From Globomyces pollinis-pini (taxonomy: Eukaryota > Chytridiomycota > Chytridiomycetes > Rhizophydiales > Globomycetaceae), in contig MU621257.1 in assembly GCA_025399215.1 (NCBI GenBank), positions 1 to 17,117 on the forward strand: 17,117 nt of DNA, written 5' to 3'. Positions 9,742 through 17,117 of the stretch are shown one piece after another. The position numbers and the translations under genes were made by a program. The notes below the pieces were generated by a model. It did no database searches. It was not told the DNA's origin and saw only the letters and a list, made by a program, of their open reading frames with translations. How positions within the stretch are numbered: the stretch's first letter is position 1; the number at the start of each line of letters is the position of its first letter.

Positions 9742-10258
9742 TTTTTAGAATTTTGCTTTTTGATAAAGGTGTTGCTGGTTGAAAATTTTTATGTTTTGTT
9801 TTGAAGTATTTGAATACCAAGATGAAATCTGTTGGTAGAAAACCCAGAGTTCAATGAAGAGAATTAATTGAATGAAATCAAAATTTAAAACCATTGTTAT
9901 GGTCTTTAAAAGTCTAAAACGTCTTCTTGGTAGAGTAATCAATACAATAAAATATCCTTTTAGCTATTGTTTTGTACTAGATTCATACAACCAAAATGTT
10001 TATTCTTTACAGGTAAACAATGTAAAGTAGTTATAAATTTTAACGACCTTTGATATCAATTTATAGGGAATCCATTTTTATCGAGATTTATGAGAAACTG
10101 ATTCAAACTGGTGCGAACTGGTGCAAACTGGTGCGCGTTCATAGAAAAACACTGGTTCGAACTGGTGCGAACAGGTTCATGATTTTCTTTTGAATTTCAA
10201 TATGACAATCCTGAAGCAACCGTTCTTGGAAAAGGAAACGTTCTTATAATCCAAATGA
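9742..10258. other. intergenic region upstream of UMP kinase
   Basis: It contains the UMP kinase promoter and, near its far end, the 10-bp minisatellite (10095-10178). The minus-strand open frame at 9745-9942 looks like chance: hydrophobic, no family resemblance, and ending against the kinase start. Plus-strand readings through the minisatellite are artefacts of its lack of stop codons. Confidence 0.5.
10095..10178 (+). repeat. 10-bp minisatellite, consensus GAACTGGTGC
   Basis: Four 10-bp units run in register at 10095-10134 (AAACTGATTC, AAACTGGTGC, GAACTGGTGC, AAACTGGTGC). A 14-bp interruption follows, then three more at 10149-10178 (ACACTGGTTC, GAACTGGTGC, GAACAGGTTC). The last unit is a near-palindrome (GAAC-AG-GTTC). 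A 10-bp period would put each unit on the same face of the helix, suiting a protein-binding array. The GC content stands out from the AT-rich surroundings. Confidence 0.85.
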
Positions 10259-10403
10259 TTAAAGTTTTATCACTCTCTTCCATATATCCAAATCAGATTC
10301 TGCTTGTTTTCGTTCGTCGTAAATCATCGATAAATCGTGTCTTATTCTAATATTAGTTATATATATTCTATTCGAGTACTTATAACATCGGGTCATCGTC
10401 CAT
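10259..10403 (-). CDS. possible tiny gene, unrecognised
   Basis: On the minus strand an ATG at 10403 opens MDDDP. A 40-nt GT...AG intron with a TAACTAAT branch-like motif (10347-10386) joins it in frame to a charged helical stretch reading IIRHDLSMIYDERKQAESD and then LDIWKRVIKL, with a stop at 10259-10261 (34 aa). Downstream, a further frame on the same strand (about 10180-10230) reads like coding sequence (RFLFQERLLQDCHIEIQKK). I could not find a splice that joins it in phase, so the true 3' end is unresolved. No family recognised. It lies on the same strand as the cyclic-nucleotide-binding gene and 100 bp downstream of it. Confidence 0.35.
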
Positions 10404-10502
10404 AGTTGTATTGCTTACTCCGTTCAACGCTTTGCAGCAGAGTCCGTTGCAAAGAAACAATTGAATCTCAGTGAAGCTCAACAACTCTCGCATAGAAACT
10501 CA

Positions 10503-12464
10503 TTAAAACGTATGTACTTTTATTGGATCAGATGCTTTTCTTTCATCCAAAGTAGCATCAATGTATTTCTTTTGATAGTGTCGGAACTTTGTAACTAATT
10601 TGGTTGTTTGAAATCGTCGAACGAGTTCTTCATTATTCATCAATGAAAATGGGTGTGGTTTTACAGTCAAACCAGAATCTAACCATTCTTTTTGAATAAT
10701 AACGGTTGAATATTCGACCTCACCCACTGATACCACTGTAAATGGTGATGCTATCTTCGCTCCTGTATTGGAAGCTATAGATTCTTGGTTGAATACTTCA
10801 AACTGTCCCAAATGACCTACCAAAACTGGCACAACCTTTTTGGATGATCTAACCATGAAATACCATTCAACATACCCTTTTTTTTTGAATGTAACGTTTC
10901 TAAATACTGCGCAAGTTCCTTTCCTAATAACGAAGGTGGTTGCTAATACTTGTCCTTCCTTAATTAAAACGGCATCCCCGTCTGCATGTCGTGCAACTGT
11001 CTTATCTGCAACTTGTTTTAAAGTCTTGCGATCCATCGTGGAAAATAAATAGACCTTCTTTAGAATTGATATTTTCTCACTAATTTCGTGTTTGTTTGCC
11101 GGTCCCATTAATCGAACAAATGGCAGTTTATCCAGCGTTATGAATGTACAATGACCACTACTGATGGTGACAGACGTACTTCGAAGTAAATCATTCAATA
11201 GAGCCAAATCTCCAAACTTATCACCATCTTTCATTGATGCCACCGCTATCTGAGGAATCGGAGGTGGCCCTACATAGCCCGGTTTCTTGATTGAAATCGA
11301 TATCGTTCCTTCCAAAATAACATACCTTATGGTTAGGTCAATTGTTCAGAGTACGTACCATTTGTCCCCAGGATCGCCTTGACGGAACAGTATATGATCT
11401 TTTGGGTAACTGACCACACTTAATTCCTTCGCTAAGTGCGGAAAGATATATTCTGGAGTAGTTTGAAAGGCTGGTAAAATACGCAGGTAATCATCAATAC
11501 ATTGGAGATTTTCATTCGACCGGAAATCCTTGGGAATACTTAATAACTGGACAAATGTGTCTTTATCAACAATACTTCGATTTTTTCTATCCAATTTATC
11601 CATTCTACGGAATATTGAATGTACTTCGGATGGATGTTCTTGAGAAAGGGTTAACCGCATTCGAGAACAAATGGCATCAGCTGGTAATGATGTTGCTATC
11701 CGCTTTATGAAAGCTTGTTTTGATTCTGGTGGTGGTAATGGTGGTCTACTACGTTTGTATCTTTGTGCTTCCCCTACTATTACCCTCCATTAAAACATAC
11801 CTGAAAGTCGATACCATGTTTCGGGTTCAAACCCATTGGATAACGTTTTGGGTCTGTTTTTATTCTGTACAATATCTAGAATCTTTTCCAAATTCTTCTG
11901 TGAATGGTTTAGTATAAAGAAATATGTACCTTATGAAGTGTTCTCTCGCTTCCTTGTGAAGAATCTTTATATTTTACAAATTCATATAGTTTTTCAAACA
12001 TGATCGATTCTTTCGTGGGCTTGACGGCTGAACCAGGTCTAGATTTTGGTTTCATCTCAATCTGATTGGGTAAATTTTCGAACTCCAGTGCATTGTATAG
12101 TTGAGGAGTACTGTTGGATTTGATCAATGGAAATCCAAACTTTCGAGTTTGAACACGAGTTTCTTCCTGTCTTCCAATCATACCCAATCGTCTTTGGCGA
12201 TTGTAATTTTTGTGGCTATTTGACTCAAGATCATCACTTCCTCTTGCTAATGGTGAGAATCTAACAGTAAGATTTTTATTTGTACATCTCTATATCCAGC
12301 TCTTTTTCTATGTCATCAAGTATACCAACCTTTTGTTCCCGTCTAGCAATATATAAGTCTGGTAATTGAATCACTTACATCCGCTTATGCTCCCCGATTG
12401 TTCTTAATTTTGCTTTGCGAAACAGTAGGTTTTCAGCTACTTCAATTGCATTTGTATTGCTCAT
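10503..12464 (-). CDS. protein with two cyclic-nucleotide-binding domains
   Basis: Exons 12379-12464, 12286-12342, 11930-12260, 11801-11897, 11359-11773 and 10503-11325 give 602 aa. Introns are 36, 25, 32, 27 and 33 nt. The first ~270 residues are basic, without a recognised domain. Two cNMP-binding folds follow. The first (about 285-415) has FRQGDPGDKWYVILEGTISI and a phosphate-binding-cassette-like FGDLALLNDLLRSTSV (366-381), with Asp where Glu is usual and Ser for Ala. The second (about 420-540) begins LFSTMDRKTLKQVADK, with IKEGQ and FVIRKG, and shows no clear cassette. No kinase or channel part is present, so it is neither PKA-R nor a channel. It resembles CNBD2-type proteins of ciliated organisms; that link is inference. 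The fourth intron ends TAGTAG, so two acceptors 3 nt apart (G or VG) are possible. Confidence 0.85.
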
Positions 12465-12604
12465 CTTTAAATCTGAAAACGCGAAAAGTCGTCTTTCACC
12501 GCATGCCACGAACAGTCCTTAAAAATGATCCTCATCATCAACACAAAGTGTAACACAAGTATAGTATTTCCGCTGTAATACAAATTCTTTCTCTAAAAAA
12601 TAAC
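12465..12604. promoter_or_regulatory. divergent promoter between the cNMP-binding and dienelactone hydrolase genes
   Basis: 140 bp separates the two start codons, so the two genes probably share a bidirectional promoter. AAAACGCGAAAAG (12476-12488) carries an ACGCGAAA-like SBF/MBF-type box. No TATA box is clear. Confidence 0.5.
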
Positions 12605-13434
12605 ATGACATCGTTTGATTGTTGCGTAGGTTTCCTAGACACTGGAACACCTGCAGGTGCAATATCAGAGATATTAGGATACTCTTGTTATGTTGCAAAG
12701 CCGAAAACCAAATCAACTGCAGCAATCATCATATCAACAGATATATTTGGCTGGGAAATCCCTAACATTCGTTTGATTGCCGACCATTTCGCTTCCAATG
12801 GATTCTTGTGTGTAATTCCCCACCTATTTTTACCACCACTGTTTCCTGCGGACATACTTGGTGAGCATTCCAGAAGAATTCATTCCTTGCCAACAGAAGA
12901 AGCATTAGAAGTTCCTGAATTTCAAAATTTAATCAAACTCTTACCTGAATTTAAAAAGGTGAATGATTTCCCAATTTTGATTCGAAAAACGGAAGAGATT
13001 ATTGGGCAACTAAAGGTCGAATATGGGATTCAAAAAGTTGGAATGATTGGGTACTGCTGGGGAGGTAATGTTGTTCTTTCAATGGGACAAAATCCCTCAT
13101 CAATTGATGCATGTGTTGCCAATCATCCTAGCGCTTTAACATTCCCAGATCATATTGAAAAACTAAAGGTTCCATCATGCTTTATTCTACCAGAATTTGA
13201 TCGGTCTATTGGAAAAGCTGAAGTAGATCTGATTACCAATGTGCTGAAATCTAAAGATTTCAAAACAAAAGTGAAGTATTATCCTAACATGTTCCATGGT
13301 AACCCATTTGTAAGTAACAAATATTAGGATTTGCTGTTCGGGGTGATGAGAAAGATCCTGAAGTAAAAGAGGCCAGACAAGATGCATTAAACATAGCAGT
13401 TCAATTCTTCAAAGATACTTTGCTAGAAAACTAA
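12605..13434 (+). CDS. dienelactone hydrolase family protein
   Basis: Exons 12605-13298 and 13328-13434 with a 29-nt intron give 266 aa, the usual length. An alpha/beta-hydrolase of the DLH family, whose founding members open the lactone ring of dienelactone (carboxymethylenebutenolide); most fungal paralogues have no known substrate. The triad is visible: nucleophile Cys151 in GYCWGG, Asp199 in LPEFDRSIG and His231 in MFHGF. The intron falls at MFH|GF, beside the catalytic His. Without splicing the protein would end seven codons later and lose its last helix. Within the intron a second GTAAGT lies 11 nt in, but its use breaks the frame. It converges on the lipase gene. Confidence 0.92.
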
Positions 13435-13566
13435 ACTTATGCGTTTTATATTTGATGTTCAATAAATCGCCATTCATACGTTTCTACTTCTGCCGTAGTT
13501 CTCTCTTATCACGTAGTTAAACAAAATCGTAATATATGTTGAATTTATTAAACAAATGTACGGAGA
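13435..13566. other. convergent 3' ends of hydrolase and lipase genes
   Basis: 132 bp lie between the convergent stops. TTCAATAAATCG (about 13458-13469) is a good poly(A) signal for the plus-strand hydrolase gene. No gene. Confidence 0.55.
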
Positions 13567-15332
13567 CTATTCAAAATAGTGATCCATTGTGGTGAACACT
13601 GTATCATACATCAAGGGAAGATGATGAGTCAAGTTGTATTCCTCAAACAAAATTTCACTGAACACTTTTGATCGATCCTTCACTTCGTGTAAAGAATATT
13701 TTTGTTCATCATGAGAAGAGTTATGTATCCAGACGATTTTTCCAGGAGGATAAGTTTTTTCTGATTGATTAATATGTACTTCAGATATAGCTTTTCGAAG
13801 ATCATAATACTCCTTAGCTTCTTCAGAATCATCATAATGACCTTGCAATGCAAGTAATTTATCCAAAAAGCCAGGACTTTCTTCATCAAGAGATTTGAGC
13901 TTCAACATTGCGTCTCGAATTTCCAGTACTGAATTAACCGATATTCTGGCAAGCCAATCCCATCCGATAATGCTTGTCAATATAAGATTTTTACACTTGT
14001 CTCCTGAATTTGTATCCATCACCCCAGGACAGGCAAATGCATACACTCTCACTCGACAATAAGGTAACCCAGAGTCTCGCCTTGTATGGCATGTATCAGG
14101 ATCTGCTAGCAATATACCCACAACTGATGCTAACGCACCACCCAAAGAATGGCCTGTCAATGTAAGTGAATATCCAGGATTATTCTCTAGTAGATCCAAA
14201 AGTTTTTTGTACAATGTGGTGTGACTAGCAACCGCTTTAGAACCAACCATTAACATTCCTGCATGAATAAGGTATGGTTCAGGATCATCACCCAAAGTTA
14301 GTGATAACACTTCTCCATGTAAATCTACTACTGCGTCTCTAGCAGATAAAGTCCCTCTGAATGCAAGTACTACTGTGGCATTTTGATGATCAATGCTAAG
14401 GCAACAATTTGGGATGTACTCTGACGAAAAGAAGTCCACAGGATTATCATGCCGAGCATAGTAAACTATATCAGCAACACTTATTCCACAATAGTTTGCA
14501 TAAAACTCTTTTTCTGAATCAAATTTAGAGACAGGTAATTTTTCAGCGAATGCAGCAAGTGCCTTTTCACCATAAGTCCCTAATACGTTAGACAATTAAA
14601 GTGCTCACCATTTGCAAATCTAATATAGTGTCGTAAATCATCAACCAATTTAGCGGGATCTTTTGAAAATTCCAAATTGATAATGGGTTCTTCATTGTGT
14701 TTGCCATCATGATTCTTGTGTATTTTGATTATTCGTTTCCATAACTTCACACTTTTATACACCATTGATTTGGGTTTCTTTACTTGAACTTCAACAGGTT
14801 CATTTACAATCTCTCGGACACCATTAAAAATATAGTCTTCTCTCCATTGTAGTTTCGTGTAGCGTTGTAAAGATACCCAAGCGGTAAAGCATTTCCAACT
14901 ATCTAGGACTCCAATATGCTTTCCTGTTTTCCTCATTTCTTTTCCGAGAGTTTTCATGAATTCTTTGGCCATCGACAACGATTCACGGTCACCAAAGAAT
15001 TGTTGTAGTACTCGAACGACTTCACTGCATGCATTAATGGTTCCAGTTGTAGCACCTTCTCCAACACTTAACCCAAACAGCATTAGATACTCTGCCAAAT
15101 CGGCCAAAGGTTTCAATCCTACTGGTCGAACTACTACTTTGACAAGTCCCATACCAGCTTTTGTTGAAGAACGGGCAGTGCCAAAGGCCATTTTACTGAC
15201 ATTGTTTGTCATATCTAATGAAATCCTTGCTGCTCCTCCAGTGGAGTTGATGATCGAAGAATAGATAACCAGTGGAGCAGGAGTTCTATGAACAACAAGA
15301 CTTTGATTTGATTTGAGAACTAATTCCGACAT
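13567..15332 (-). CDS. class 3 lipase, sn1-specific diacylglycerol lipase type
   Basis: Exons 14609-15332 and 13567-14579 with a 29-nt intron (14580-14608, CTAAC branch-like) give 578 aa. The intron joins RFAN|GTYGEKAL, the motif that opens lipase-3 domains of the DAG-lipase branch. The catalytic Ser386 is in TGHSLGGALA, the likely acid is Asp449 (GWDWLARIS, where the family has DD..PR), and the likely base is His561 (HHLP). VLAFRGTLSARD holds the oxyanion region. The N-terminal 230 residues contain hydrophobic helices that may associate with membrane, without clear transmembrane segments as in animal DAGL. It probably cleaves the sn-1 acyl chain of diacylglycerols or related lipids. The start is the first ATG (15332); a longer frame upstream has only a TTG. 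Confidence 0.9.
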
Positions 15333-15849
15333 CCAGACTTTTATTACAAAATGAGTAGATATCAACCTTAATTTATAGTGTCAGACCGCAACAAAGCCTG
15401 CAAGAGGGGGATGGAGAAGCACTGGCCTCATGGGTACCGCTTCATTTACAATTGTTTGACCGCAACAAAGACTCAAAGTTACCGTTCACAATGAATGTCT
15501 CCTCTCATAAGTTTACAATTTCGAATCCATTTCTACTTCTATACCATTGCAGTACTTTCATTGTATTCTTGAATTGAAGAAACAACTTAGCTTTCTTGTG
15601 TTCCCTTCAGAGCCTGTGTGGTACAAGGTAAATAGTATGAATTCAGTAATATATACAGTCAGTTCTGTTATTTAATAACTATCTCTAATTCAGAGTCCCA
15701 TACCGTAATAGCAGGTTTGACGTTAGTGGAAGATTTACACGTATATTTATTTCAGCGCGATATTCCCAAATTCCTCGAGTCTCTGTGAAAAGCAGAGCAA
15801 TTGTGGATCGGTTGTAAATTCTATTTCTTCATCAAACATTTAACATTTA
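15333..15849. other. intergenic region upstream of the lipase gene, GC-richer than average
   Basis: It contains the lipase promoter side and a direct repeat of the 13-mer GACCGCAACAAAG at 15384-15396 and 15458-15470, 74 bp apart. The plus frame at 15636-15788 stays open and reads VIAGLTLVEDLHVYLFQRD before its stop. It has no ATG and no clear upstream exon, and the opposite strand is also open, so no gene is called. Confidence 0.45.
15384..15470 (+). repeat. 13-bp direct repeat pair GACCGCAACAAAG
   Basis: Two exact copies (15384-15396, 15458-15470) lie upstream of the lipase start and share CAAAG plus similar flanks (CTGCAAG, CTCAAAG). Spacing 74 bp. They could be paired regulator sites for the minus-strand lipase; no known fungal factor site is recognised. 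Confidence 0.55.
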
Positions 15850-16206
15850 TCACTGAGAGGCACGCAGCAGATTTCGTTTAATAGCACGTCTTGCAGTCCA
15901 GGTCAGAAGTGGTAAAAAAAGAGCTACACTCATCAAAATTGTATCTGTATTTGATATATGATTTATATGATACCATGGTACAAGCGGGTTGTTTAATTCA
16001 CGCTTAGTATTTCTGGTTTATATTAATCGTTGTGACGACAGGACATTTTTTAATTCTTGAGAGTTTAACAATGTGTTAAGGTATTTTAACTTTATGCATG
16101 TGTGAAAATTGTTTGATAATGAAATTATACATTGGTACATTATAAGCCAGTAGCGATCGTATGAATTGTCGAACATTTTGTCTGATTTTGTAAGCGCGTC
16201 ATTCAA
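15850..16206 (-). CDS. unrecognised small protein with a C-terminal membrane segment
   Basis: An ATG at 16206 opens MNDALTKSDKMFDNSYDRYW and runs to about codon 56. A tiny intron (24 nt at 16013-16036, or 27 nt to 16039) joins it in frame to an exon ending at 15850, total about 110 aa. The second exon reads LNNPLVPWYHINHIS, then a hydrophobic span TILMSVALFLPLLTW, then a basic tail RRAIKRNLLRASQ. This looks like a tail-anchored or single-span protein. The hydrophobic span, the positive inside tail and the in-phase splice support coding; no family was recognised. The donor is GTCACA or GTCGTC, weaker than others. Its start lies only 15 bp from the divergent SGNH start, which is oddly tight, so the first exon could lie further upstream. 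Confidence 0.5.
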
Positions 16207-16221
16207 GATAAATTTTTAGGA

Positions 16222-16921
16222 ATGAGACTGCTGATACTGCTTGCAACTGTAGCTACTGCATATAAAGTACTATTGTATGGAGACTCATTAACTTATGTAT
16301 GGTGGTTATAATTAATTAGACTTAGTTTGCCTTTCAAATGGATGGATGGGCGACTTTGCTACATGAGCACTTCAAGGAAAGTATCACACTTATTAATAAT
16401 GGAACATGTGGATTTTGTACAGATATGGCACTGACAGATTTAAAACCTTCATTGGAGTTGGTAGCACATGGTTTTAAGGACTCTCAACTAACTCATTAGA
16501 CAAGAAGAACCCATTAATCTTAACCACAATCTTGCTTGGTACAAATGACGCATACCTACCAGAAACTGGTTATAATAGAACAGTTCCTGTTGGGAGATAT
16601 GAAGAAAACATCCGTTATTTGACCAACACAGCATTAGCGTACGGAAAAGTTGCTCTTATTACTCCTCCACCTCTTGACATACTTCATATGAATGATAGAG
16701 TTAATACAGATGTTTATCGTGATGCATGCATCAAGGTAGCAAATGAAACAGGTGTCATACTCATTGATTCATGGAAAGCTTTTTTTGGACCGCTTGGTAC
16801 GTACGATCAAACAATCGTGAATCAAGTTTTGAATGATGGTGTCCATTTCAATGCTAATGGTAATTTTCTACTGTATCAGCATGTACTTGAAGTAACACAG
16901 AAAGTACTCAACGAACGGTAA
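16222..16921 (+). CDS. secreted SGNH/GDSL hydrolase, isoamyl-acetate esterase-like
   Basis: Exons 16222-16296, 16326-16470 and 16500-16921 with two 29-nt introns give 213 aa. Residues 1-13 (MRLLILLATVATA) are a signal peptide, so this one is exported, unlike cytosolic yeast Iah1. SGNH blocks: GDSL with Ser22 and the IAH1-like GDSLTYFAFQMDGWATLL across the first splice, block II NNGTCGF, block III GTND (87-90) and block V with Asp186 and His189 in DGVHFNANG. It is expected to hydrolyse small esters or acyl groups. The second intron uses a GTTTTA donor, and splicing gives ELVAH|DKKNPLILTTILLGTND. A decayed paralogue lies at the other end of the window in the opposite orientation. Confidence 0.92.
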
Positions 16922-17117
16922 ATAGTTCTCATTAAAATATCACAGAATTACAACACAAATTCCTTTATCAAGTGAGAATTCAAAATCATCTTTTAGTCTA
17001 ACATTGACTATTACACTAATGCTAACATTAATTCTTTGGTAAATTGAAAAATAAAGAATTCTGTTTTCATCTTGACGAGTTCTGAGGTAACAGATAGCTT
17101 AAATCAGATCTGATCGA
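16922..17117. other. 3' flank of the SGNH gene
   Basis: Nothing was recognised apart from AT-rich sequence; AAAAATAAAG near 17048-17057 could be a poly(A) signal. Confidence 0.4.

Noticed and set aside
9745..9942. Minus-strand 65-codon frame next to UMP kinase
   Set aside because: Ends just before the kinase ATG, on the same strand, and lies in its promoter; no recognisable features.
10151..10170. GGTTCGAAC, resembling a tRNA B box
   Set aside because: It is part of the 10-bp repeat array; no A box, acceptor stem or cloverleaf surrounds it.
10095..10178. CRISPR-like array
   Set aside because: Units are 10 bp, adjacent without spacers, and the genome is eukaryotic.
10000..10190. Plus-strand spliced reading through the minisatellite (starting MFILYR...)
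   Set aside because: The openness comes from the repeat unit lacking stop codons in any frame; the 54-nt putative intron and low-complexity product are not convincing.
11720..11917. Plus-strand frame over the cNMP-binding gene
   Set aside because: Antisense shadow of exons 4 and 5 of the minus-strand gene; the Val/Tyr/Leu-rich product has no family.
14956..15264. Plus-strand 102-codon frame inside the lipase gene
   Set aside because: Antisense shadow of the lipase N-terminal exon.
15636..15788. Plus-strand open frame in the lipase upstream region
   Set aside because: No ATG, no upstream exon joins in phase with confidence, and the opposite strand is equally open in this GC-richer patch.

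Overview
The window is nuclear DNA from an AT-rich, intron-dense fungus. A Zn(II)2Cys6 transcription factor points to Fungi. A VMP1 homologue, which to my knowledge Dikarya generally lack, and a double cyclic-nucleotide-binding protein point to an early-diverging, possibly zoosporic lineage such as chytrid-like or Rozella-like fungi. That placement is inference. Nine protein genes can be rebuilt exon by exon. In every case the frame closes only if very short GT...AG introns are removed: 27 of 31 intron positions are 19-36 nt. Two others are 160 and 484 nt, and two are stacks of three introns with no exon between them.

Layout: 1-626, no convincing gene. 627-1371 (-), a small secreted, probably GPI-anchored protein. 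About 1760-2135 (-), a decayed copy of the SGNH hydrolase found at the right end. 2223-3818 (-), D-2-hydroxyglutarate/D-lactate dehydrogenase. 3951-4951 (-), Ran GTPase, sharing a 180-bp divergent promoter full of telomere-like AGGGTTA boxes with 5132-6960 (+), a VMP1 protein carrying an N-terminal SAP motif. 7601-8590 (+), Zn2Cys6 regulator. 8748-9741 (-), membrane-anchored UMP/CMP kinase. About 10095-10178, a 10-bp-period minisatellite. 10259-10403 (-), a possible tiny gene. 10503-12464 (-), double cyclic-nucleotide-binding protein, divergent from 12605-13434 (+), dienelactone hydrolase. 13567-15332 (-), class 3 (sn1-DAG-type) lipase. 15850-16206 (-), a probable unrecognised gene with a C-terminal membrane segment. 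16222-16921 (+), secreted SGNH/GDSL esterase.

The genes are mostly housekeeping and do not form one pathway. Three are hydrolases (dienelactone hydrolase, lipase, SGNH esterase) and cluster at the right end, with an SGNH relic at the left end. The most unusual content is the gene architecture: miniature introns down to 19 nt and back-to-back intron stacks in the Ran and UMP kinase genes. In Ran, two of the three stacked introns are identical 32-nt tandem copies, which looks like intron gain by tandem duplication. If the AG|GT junctions are used in turn, it would also be a miniature form of recursive splicing.
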